This document shows, piece by piece, positions 1 through 6,960 of a DNA stretch of 6,960 nt. This DNA comes from an uncultured Prevotella sp. (GTDB taxonomy: Bacteria > Bacteroidota > Bacteroidia > Bacteroidales > Bacteroidaceae), in NCBI GenBank assembly GCA_945863825.1, contig CAMBBY010000058.1, positions 1 to 6,960 of the forward strand, read 5' to 3'. The notes beneath the pieces are model-generated. The model was not told the DNA's origin and did no database searches. It saw only the letters and a list, made by a program, of their open reading frames with translations. Each line of letters begins with the position of its first letter. Within the stretch, counting starts at the first letter, position 1. Made by a program: the position numbers and the translations under genes.

Positions 1-1251
1 ATGGCTTGGATCTCTTGGAACTGGGCCACCGGCTTCTACCTGTGCCTTCATGCCAGGAGCCAAATCCTCCACATTACTGATATATGCTGGAGTCAAAGGA
101 TCGATAGAAACCACAGAGTTCAGCAATGAACCATAACCCTTGGTCACGCCCTTGGTCTTCCACTTTTCGAAAGATGTATTAGTAGTCACGTTCAACCACT
201 TATAGATATCATAGTCGGCATTGATCTGACCAGTGAAACGCTTATAAGTATCCTTGCTACCTTTAACGATACCATCATTGTTCAAGATATTCAAGCTAGC
301 GAGGAAACGTCCCTTACCGTTACTTGCCTGCAAGGTGAGACTATGCTGGTGAGCCAAGGAATTCTCAAACACCTCGTCATACCAGTTGGTATTCTGTCCA
401 TTATAACCGTTTTTCTGGAGCAAGGCATCATCAATATCGCCCAAATACTTGTGATACTCGATATACTCAGGAGCATCAAAGATTTCAGCCTTCTTTCCCA
501 ACGACTGGATAGTGAACTTGCTGCTATAGGAAATCTGTGCCTTACCGCCATTGGCAGCACCCGTCTTGGTTGTGATGATAACGACACCATTACCTGCCTG
601 CGCACCATAGATGGCAGCAGAAGCGGCATCTTTCAATACCTCCATGCTCTCGATCATAGATGGATCCAGATACTGGATGTTATCCACCTTCAGACCATCG
701 ACGATGAGCAACGGACCGATATTACCACTATTGGAAGAATAACCACGAATACGGATATCGGCAGCCTCACCCGGACCACCCGAGTTGATAATCTGCACAC
801 CGGCAGCCTTACCTTGGAGGGCAGCACCGGCATCGGTAGCTGACAAGCCCTTGATGTCATCGCTCTTGATAGATGCAACTGCACCTGTCAGGTCGCTCTT
901 CTTCTGAACGCCATAACCGATGACAACGACATCATTCAGAACTTTAGAATCATCCTTTAAGGTAATGGTAAGCGTTTTACCAGCCTGAGCTTTCACGGTC
1001 TTAGTCTCCATACCCACATAGGTAATAGTCAATGTTGCATCAGGTGCAGCATCAATGCTAAACTTACCATCCAAATCAGTAACCACACCCAGCTTGCTGC
1101 CTGCAGCTTTCACAGTTGCACCAATGACAGGTTCACCACTTGGATCTGTAACTACTCCTTTTATAATACTCTGAGCCGACATTCCTGCAGGGAATAAACA
1201 GAGAAAGGATAGCAACGCTAACGGCTTTTCAATCTTTCTTAAGTTCCTCAT
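1..1251 (-). CDS. SusC/RagA-family TonB-dependent outer-membrane receptor, N-terminal 417 residues (partial)
   Basis: This is the start of a SusC-like porin, which in Bacteroidetes imports oligosaccharides across the outer membrane together with a SusD lipoprotein, powered by TonB. The frame is open from the ATG at 1251 to the window edge. Residues 1-27 form a signal peptide ending MSAQ. Residues about 29-107 match the carboxypeptidase-regulatory-like beta-sandwich found in front of SusC proteins (GVVTDPSGEPVIGATV...DGKFSI). Residues 107-114 (DVVVIGYG) are the conserved SusC TonB-box-like block. The plug domain covers about 119-230, with the typical GYSSNSGNIGPLLIVDG and VLKDAASAAIYG blocks, and barrel strands begin near 236. 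There is no STN domain, so it does not look like a sigma-regulating transducer. Family members are about 1000 residues, so roughly 60% is missing only because the window ends. A terminator and its own promoter separate it from the esterase operon. The ligand cannot be read from this part; a xylan-type oligosaccharide is inferred from the neighbours. Confidence 0.95.
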   Translation of the reverse strand, partial: MRNLRKIEKPLALLSFLCLFPAGMSAQSIIKGVVTDPSGEPVIGATVKAAGSKLGVVTDLDGKFSIDAAPDATLTITYVGMETKTVKAQAGKTLTITLKDDSKVLNDVVVIGYGVQKKSDLTGAVASIKSDDIKGLSATDAGAALQGKAAGVQIINSGGPGEAADIRIRGYSSNSGNIGPLLIVDGLKVDNIQYLDPSMIESMEVLKDAASAAIYGAQAGNGVVIITTKTGAANGGKAQISYSSKFTIQSLGKKAEIFDAPEYIEYHKYLGDIDDALLQKNGYNGQNTNWYDEVFENSLAHQHSLTLQASNGKGRFLASLNILNNDGIVKGSKDTYKRFTGQINADYDIYKWLNVTTNTSFEKWKTKGVTKGYGSLLNSVVSIDPLTPAYISNVEDLAPGMKAQVEAGGPVPRDPSH

Positions 1252-1326
1252 AATAGATTAAATTGTTAATTTTCTTAGTTTATGATTGTTCGTGTTCAGT
1301 AAAAACATTCTTTTGTAAAGCACGCT

Positions 1327-1335
1327 GCAAAATTA
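1327..1335 (-). promoter_or_regulatory. Probable Bacteroidetes -7 promoter element for the SusC-like gene
   Basis: On the minus strand this reads TAATTTTGC, an exact match to the Bacteroidetes sigma-ABfr -7 consensus TAnnTTTG with the frequent trailing C. It lies about 75 bases before the ATG at 1251, downstream of the terminator that closes the esterase operon, so it is well placed to start a susC transcript with an A/T-rich leader of roughly 70 bases. No good TTTG -33 box is visible at the expected distance. That region instead carries a short inverted repeat, AGTCA-CA-TGACT (1346-1357). Transcription may therefore need an activator. Confidence 0.55.
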
Positions 1336-1430
1336 AGATTTATTTAGTCACATGACTTTCTCTTATGTTACAATTACTTTACGAAACACAACAAAAAAAG
1401 CAAAAAGATACAAAAGATATTAGAAATGTA

Positions 1431-1469
1431 ACAAAAAGAAATCCCGAAACTGCCTGGCAGTTTCGGGAT
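1431..1469 (-). terminator. Intrinsic terminator after the esterase operon
   Basis: Two perfectly complementary 14-base arms (1441-1454 and 1456-1469) flank a single central base. The RNA would probably fold as a long stem with a loop of about 5 bases. Read on the minus strand, the hairpin is followed at once by TTTCTTTTTGT, a good U-tract. It begins about 38 bases after the stop codon of the 1507-3417 esterase. On the plus strand the hairpin is followed by ACAACTTTTTA, so weak bidirectional function is possible, but no plus-strand gene is present to need it. Confidence 0.88.
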
Positions 1470-1506
1470 ACAACTTTTTATATTATCTTATTGATTTCCA
1501 ATCTTG

Positions 1507-3444
<1,938 letters not shown>

Positions 3445-5682
3445 TTATTCTTTAATCAAGATTTTCTTACCACCATGGATATAGATACCCTTGGTAGGAC
3501 GAATAACCTTCACACCTTGAAGAGTGTAGTATGCCTTATCCGCAGATTTCATCATGGTTGCCACAGCTGGCTTCTCGATGCCTGTTGATGCATAGGCATC
3601 GTTGGCAAGAGAATAGCTTGGGCCATTCCAGTTGGTGCTCCAGCCCTGAATATTGCGGGCAGAGAAATCGGCGTTGGCTATCAGATTCTCTGATGTTCCT
3701 TCCTTCACCAACACCATGTCGTCAATATCGAGTGTACCACCGTATTTGCCAAATACAAACTGGAAGGTATCCAAGGTGAAGTTGGTTGTGAAATTCCAGG
3801 TCAGCGTCTTCCAGTCACCAGCCTCTACAGAATAGGCTGCCAGATACTGCACATCATCGCTTCCACCCCACTGGTTCTTGTGGTCGCTTGCATTCCAGAT
3901 AGGCCAGAATGCCAGCTCAGCGCAATCTGCAGAAGTTCTCACCTTCATGGTCAGCGTATACTTGGCATCCTTCTCCAAAGCCTTTGGCAAGGTGTAGATA
4001 GCCTGACGGTCCCAGAGATTCTCTCCCTCAGTACTCTCGTAACGGATGAAATAGTTGCGGTTTTCCACAGGCACCACACCCAGAAGTTCGAGCATCACAT
4101 CGGCATAACGCTTACCAAACATACGATAGCCCTCTGCAGTAAAATGGAGTTTATCGCTCTGCAACGGACAACCCTTAGAAGAAACCACATGAGCTGTAGG
4201 AATCGTAGCTGTAATATTGTCGATGATGGCATTATGCCCCCAGCAGGCTGCGCCCTGGTCTTTCTGTCCCAACTCGCCCACGAGCAATGGCACATTCTTG
4301 GCATCAAGTCCCAGGTCGGCAAGAATATCCTCATAAATCTTCTTTACCTTAGAAGGCCAGGTCTGATCGCAGTTGTTGGTTTCGCCCTGATGCAGCAGGA
4401 TGCCCTTGATGACACCCTTCTGCTGAGCCATCTTGGCGAGTTCAATGAGGCGTGCGTATGGATTGCCGCCATATTCCTTGGCATAGTTGCGGAGCCAATC
4501 GGCAACTTCAGCACTCTGAAGATATTCCTGATACTTATCCTTATCGAAAAGATCGATGCTGGCACCACCCACGGCTACGGTAATCGTACCCACCTTCACT
4601 TCTTCGGGAAGATTCTCTACCATCTTTCTGCCGAAATAATCTACTACCGACAGTCGGGTTCCAGGACGTGCCTGAGGCGGAACGGCTGTATGCCAGAGAC
4701 CCATGGTCCAGCCAGCCTGCGCATTATCCAGGGTGTACATTGCCAAGAATCTTGGGTTTACTCCCGTCTTGTCCTGGGCTTCGATGGCGGCATTTCCCTC
4801 CATGTTCGACTGTCCGAAGCAGAGATAAATCTGAAAGTTTGGGTCGGGAACAGAAGCCTGATTCAGCTGGTGGCGCTTGAAGAAGGTCCAGAGTTCCTTG
4901 GTAGAGTTCACACCGTTTGCTTCGTTGGAATGCCAGTGGCCCTTGCCGTCGATGGCAATCAGGTTCACCTCTACTCCATCGTTCACATTATTATATATAG
5001 TACGTGTAGCTTTGGGACCTGTGCTGCCGGCAGGATAAGGACGGATTACCTGCGGATTGCTTACATCGCAACCTTCGTAGGCAGCCCACTTCTTTACATA
5101 TTCCTCAATGCTAGGATAACCGCCAGCCATGTGAGAAGGATCGCCCGTATATTTTAACACATCATCAGCGGTTCCGTGAATATGCATGATAGGCACCTTG
5201 CGGTTAGCTTTAGGCTGCTTACCGATATCCACACCGCTCACTGGTCCGAAAGCGGCAATTTTATCGCCAAGAGTTTCCAGGCAATGATAACCCAGCCAGC
5301 TACCCATAGAGAAACCCGAGAGATAGATGCGGTTCTTATCCACATTGTGCTTCAGCTCCATATCCTTCATGATAGCCTCCACAAACTTCACATCACCCGT
5401 ACCGCCGGTATCCCACATTCTGTTATTACCCAGCGGATAGGTAACAATAAAACCCTCGGTATCGGCCAGCGCATTCCATTGCGTCTGTTTCTGCTGATAC
5501 TCTGGGTCTTGATTCATACCATGAAGAGAAATCACCAAGGCTGGTGATTTCTCTACATTCTTTGGTACATAAGTGAGGGTCTTGCGAATAGAAGTCCCCA
5601 CTTTCACCTCTTCCCAGGTCTGTGCCGCCATCTGGAGGCACAAAACCATGAGGAGAGATGCGAGCATTGAAAGTCGCTTCAT
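3445..5682 (-). CDS. Secreted multimodular esterase: N-terminal PHB-depolymerase/feruloyl-esterase-like hydrolase, SASA/CE6-like SGNH domain, CBM-like domain and C-terminal tail
   Basis: This 745-residue protein carries two predicted ester hydrolases in one chain. Residues 1-20 are a signal peptide (MAA|Q). Residues about 22-272 are an alpha/beta hydrolase of the LpqC/PHB-depolymerase-like esterase group, which includes feruloyl and acetyl-xylan esterases: SLHGMNQ at 52-58, nucleophile Ser125 in GFSMG, acid Asp173 in HGTADD and His249 in GKGHWH. Residues about 280-538 are an SGNH domain closely related to that of the 1507-3417 gene, with Ser292 in GQSNMEG, HQGETN at 431-436 and Asp510-x-x-His513. 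Residues about 543-663 form a beta-rich, carbohydrate-binding-module-like region ending LDIDDMVL. Residues 666-690 (NLIANADF...GWSTNW) resemble the start of a second such module that is then cut short. The last 28 residues (LQGVKV...KGIYIHGGKKILIKE) form a tail like that of the gene just upstream. Its ATG lies 3 bp after that gene's stop, so translational coupling is likely. The inferred role is deacylation of decorated xylan-type glycans. Confidence 0.9.
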   Translation of the reverse strand: MKRLSMLASLLMVLCLQMAAQTWEEVKVGTSIRKTLTYVPKNVEKSPALVISLHGMNQDPEYQQKQTQWNALADTEGFIVTYPLGNNRMWDTGGTGDVKFVEAIMKDMELKHNVDKNRIYLSGFSMGSWLGYHCLETLGDKIAAFGPVSGVDIGKQPKANRKVPIMHIHGTADDVLKYTGDPSHMAGGYPSIEEYVKKWAAYEGCDVSNPQVIRPYPAGSTGPKATRTIYNNVNDGVEVNLIAIDGKGHWHSNEANGVNSTKELWTFFKRHQLNQASVPDPNFQIYLCFGQSNMEGNAAIEAQDKTGVNPRFLAMYTLDNAQAGWTMGLWHTAVPPQARPGTRLSVVDYFGRKMVENLPEEVKVGTITVAVGGASIDLFDKDKYQEYLQSAEVADWLRNYAKEYGGNPYARLIELAKMAQQKGVIKGILLHQGETNNCDQTWPSKVKKIYEDILADLGLDAKNVPLLVGELGQKDQGAACWGHNAIIDNITATIPTAHVVSSKGCPLQSDKLHFTAEGYRMFGKRYADVMLELLGVVPVENRNYFIRYESTEGENLWDRQAIYTLPKALEKDAKYTLTMKVRTSADCAELAFWPIWNASDHKNQWGGSDDVQYLAAYSVEAGDWKTLTWNFTTNFTLDTFQFVFGKYGGTLDIDDMVLVKEGTSENLIANADFSARNIQGWSTNWNGPSYSLANDAYASTGIEKPAVATMMKSADKAYYTLQGVKVIRPTKGIYIHGGKKILIKE
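4789..4848 (-). repeat. 60-bp exact direct repeat, copy 2 (SGNH nucleophile block)
   Basis: This is the partner of 3265-3324, identical across 60 bases and 20 in-frame codons (residues 279-298 of the 745-residue esterase, containing Ser292). In this gene the block sits immediately after the linker that joins the N-terminal hydrolase to the SASA domain, so it also marks the fusion boundary. Confidence 0.9.
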
Positions 5683-5685
5683 CTG

Positions 5686-6612
5686 TTACTTGATAACCAT
5701 CTTTTTACCATTCTTGATCACGATACCCTTGTAACCCTTGGCTACCTGCTGACCGGCAAGATTGAAAGCCTTGCCATCCTGCAGCTTGACATTCTCGATG
5801 TTAGAGATGCCTGTGGTTGTAGAAATCAACCAGGCACCGAGCACAGAAACCTTTGCAGGATTCTTTTCGTCAGTATATTGGATACCCATAGTCTTGATGA
5901 CACCACCTTCCTTGGTGGTGAAGATAGTCTCACCGCTGCCGTTGAATTGAGGCCACTCAGAACCCTCCTCGTAATCTACACACATCTGAACATTTGGAGT
6001 TGGCCCAGCCAGTTTCACCTTGACGGTAACATCGCTCTTGCCTGCCAAACCGTTGATGGCGAGCTGCTGGTACTGTTTATCAAAAGAAACTACACCCTTA
6101 TAAACAACTGTGTTATCAGTACCAGCCCAACCTGTGAAGGTGGGATCAATTTTCTTTTCAGTAGCGTCGGCACCCACCAGAGTCAGCTTCTTCACCTTCA
6201 GGTTCACTTCCTCTTCATCGGTATGCTGCACGCCTACACCTACGATGTAAGGATGCTGCTCCTGGTCGAAAAAAAGCTCAAACTTCTTGGTAGTTCCATC
6301 GCCCACTGCACGACCATAAGCAGGAGTAGCCTCACCTTCAGCATCAGCAGAAGTCTTCCAAGTATAGTTCACCTGGAAGTTGGCAGGAAGCGGATCTTCG
6401 AACTCAAGGATATACTTAGGATAATCTGCAGAGTTGACGTTGCAGGCAAACTCTGCTGCACCCCACTGCTTGGAGATAGTGAAGTCATAAACATCAGCAT
6501 CGCCGGCAAAACCTGCATTCCAGCCACCACCCAAAACAAGAGGAGTCTCTGTCTGAGCATTCACACTTACAGCCATGAAAGCTGCTACAATCAAAGTAAA
6601 TAGCTTTTTCAT
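5686..6612 (-). CDS. Secreted protein of unknown function with two related beta-rich modules and a Prevotella-type C-terminal tail
   Basis: I do not recognise a named family. The 308-residue product starts with a signal peptide (residues 1-19, VNA|Q) and has no lipobox cysteine, so it is exported by signal peptidase I. The body appears to hold two related modules of about 110-120 residues (about 28-147 and 159-263). Each opens with a Gly/Trp-rich block (GGGWNAGFAG; FTGWAGTDN) and closes with a similar strand pair (VGVGVQHTDEEEVNLKV; KTMGIQYTDEKNPAKV). Alternating hydrophobic strands and exposed Trp/Tyr suggest beta-sandwiches, possibly carbohydrate-binding. No catalytic motif is visible. Residues 267-308 (TGISNIENV...FNLAGQQV...KGIVIKNGKKMVIK) are a C-terminal tail common in Prevotella secreted proteins, resembling a short T9SS-type sorting domain. 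It heads the esterase operon, with its stop 3 bp before the next ATG. Being co-expressed with two hemicellulose-type esterases favours a glycan-binding or accessory role, but this is inference. The start was chosen because the signal peptide begins exactly at the ATG at 6612. Confidence 0.88.
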   Translation of the reverse strand: MKKLFTLIVAAFMAVSVNAQTETPLVLGGGWNAGFAGDADVYDFTISKQWGAAEFACNVNSADYPKYILEFEDPLPANFQVNYTWKTSADAEGEATPAYGRAVGDGTTKKFELFFDQEQHPYIVGVGVQHTDEEEVNLKVKKLTLVGADATEKKIDPTFTGWAGTDNTVVYKGVVSFDKQYQQLAINGLAGKSDVTVKVKLAGPTPNVQMCVDYEEGSEWPQFNGSGETIFTTKEGGVIKTMGIQYTDEKNPAKVSVLGAWLISTTTGISNIENVKLQDGKAFNLAGQQVAKGYKGIVIKNGKKMVIK

Positions 6613-6681
6613 AAGATTTACAATTTGTTATTAAGTTAATAAATTCAGTTATAAGATTGAGAGGTTTCTCTAATCTGTTGG

Positions 6682-6689
6682 CAAAAGTA
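6682..6689 (-). promoter_or_regulatory. Probable Bacteroidetes -7 promoter element for the three-gene esterase operon
   Basis: On the minus strand this reads TACTTTTG followed by C, matching TAnnTTTG. It lies about 70 bases before the ATG at 6612, almost the same leader length as the SusC promoter candidate. The expected -33 position holds T-rich sequence (CTTTTTC) but not an exact TTTG. The leader between it and the ATG is A/T-rich with no clear Shine-Dalgarno, as is usual for Bacteroidetes. Confidence 0.5.
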
Positions 6690-6745
6690 ACAGAAAAGGC
6701 AGAAAAAGACTTTGCGTGGTATAATAAATACTTTGTGAGAAGTAC

Positions 6746-6802
6746 CAAATAGGTTTGATAGCCAACATTATAACGAAAATGATACACCATCAAACCTATT
6801 TG
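6746..6802 (-). repeat. Perfect 14-bp inverted repeat with 29-base loop, possible 3' stem-loop of the upstream gene
   Basis: The arms at 6746-6759 (CAAATAGGTTTGAT) and 6789-6802 (ATCAAACCTATTTG) are exact reverse complements, separated by 29 bases. The repeat begins 9 bases past the stop codon of the partial gene at 6812-6960 and ends about 57 bases upstream of the operon's -7 element. Its position fits a transcript-end hairpin, but no U-tract follows on either strand and the loop is long for an intrinsic terminator. An RNA-stabilising 3' structure, a protein-binding site or the scar of a mobile element are alternatives. Confidence 0.6.
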
Positions 6803-6811
6803 AAGAGGAAA

Positions 6812-6960
6812 TCACAACAAAGGAGTCATATAAATCGGTAAGAGGAGCGTTTGTCCATCTTTCTTCAAATCCTTTGTATACAAGAGATATCTCTTATCTA
6901 TTTGATCAGAATATTTAGCACAAAACTCGTCTAGTGACTTATGAGTATTATATCCTGAGG
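6812..6960 (-). CDS. C-terminal 48 residues of an upstream gene, possibly an AAA_14/DUF4143-type ATPase (partial)
   Basis: One minus-strand frame is open from the window edge to a TGA at 6812-6814. It encodes a tail with GYNTHKSLDEFCAKYSDQI and then LLYTKDLKKDGQTLLLPIYM before TPLL. The 'YxKDL...DG...LLPIYM' ending resembles, from memory, the C-termini of the large Bacteroidetes family of AAA_14/DUF4143 ATP-binding proteins, but 48 residues are too few to be firm, and the ATPase domain would lie outside the window. The other two minus-strand frames contain early stops, which supports this frame. The gene is separated from the esterase operon by a 199-base intergenic region and is probably not part of the polysaccharide locus. 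Confidence 0.6.
   Translation of the reverse strand, partial: SGYNTHKSLDEFCAKYSDQIDKRYLLYTKDLKKDGQTLLLPIYMTPLL

Noticed and set aside
343..843. Plus-strand open frame (166 codons) within the SusC-like gene
   Set aside because: It is antisense to the conserved SusC plug and early barrel sequence, and its translation resembles no known protein.
1381..1430. A-rich stretch with repeated AAAAGATA-like units between terminator and SusC promoter
   Set aside because: It is low-complexity sequence. The units are too short and irregular to call a repeat array, and part of it is simply the terminator's U-tract read on the other strand.
3880..5157. Long plus-strand open frame (425 codons) opposite the 745-residue esterase
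   Set aside because: It lies entirely antisense to well-supported catalytic domains, with no signal peptide or family motif. It is a by-product of codon bias on the coding strand.
6494..6793. Minus-strand open frame overlapping the signal-peptide end of the 308-residue protein and the intergenic region
   Set aside because: It runs through the promoter candidate and the A/T-rich leader and reads the signal-peptide region in the wrong frame, with no protein-like features.

Overview
The window looks like part of a polysaccharide utilisation locus from a gut- or rumen-type Bacteroidetes, most likely Prevotella/Segatella. Four things point there. There is a SusC-type TonB-dependent receptor. Four genes have signal peptides ending in Ala-Gln. 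The promoter elements are of the TAnnTTTG class. Two proteins end in short 'NLAGQ/LQGV...KGIxI..GKK' tails of the kind common in Prevotella secreted proteins. Every gene I can support is on the minus strand, so transcription runs from high to low coordinates.

Layout in order of transcription: (1) 6812-6960 is the last 48 codons of an upstream gene, possibly an AAA_14/DUF4143-type ATPase. (2) 6613-6811 is an intergenic region with a perfect 14-bp inverted repeat and a Bacteroidetes-type -7 promoter element. (3) An apparent three-gene operon follows: a 308-residue secreted protein of unknown function with two related beta-rich modules (5686-6612), then a 745-residue bimodular esterase (3445-5682, 3-bp gap), then a 636-residue bimodular esterase (1507-3417, 27-bp gap). 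(4) A strong intrinsic terminator lies at 1431-1469. (5) A separate promoter at about 1327-1335 drives a SusC-like outer-membrane receptor, whose first 417 residues are present (1-1251); the rest lies beyond the window.

The two esterases share a sialate-O-acetylesterase-like SGNH domain (CE6/SASA type). Each fuses it to a different alpha/beta-hydrolase esterase, and on opposite sides: hydrolase-SASA-CBM-tail in one, SASA-Eset-CE1 in the other. Such acetyl/feruloyl esterase fusions are known from xylan-degrading Bacteroidetes. The inferred job of the locus is therefore to remove acetyl and hydroxycinnamoyl groups from decorated plant hemicellulose (xylan-like) outside the cytoplasm, with the receptor importing released oligosaccharides. 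The substrate is inferred from family membership and context. No glycoside hydrolase, SusD or regulator lies in the window.

I see no RNA gene, CRISPR array, insertion sequence or phage gene. The least explained items are the duplicated-module secreted protein that heads the operon, the mirror-image esterase pair with a 60-bp stretch of identical DNA over the SGNH nucleophile, and the U-tract-less stem-loop upstream of the operon.
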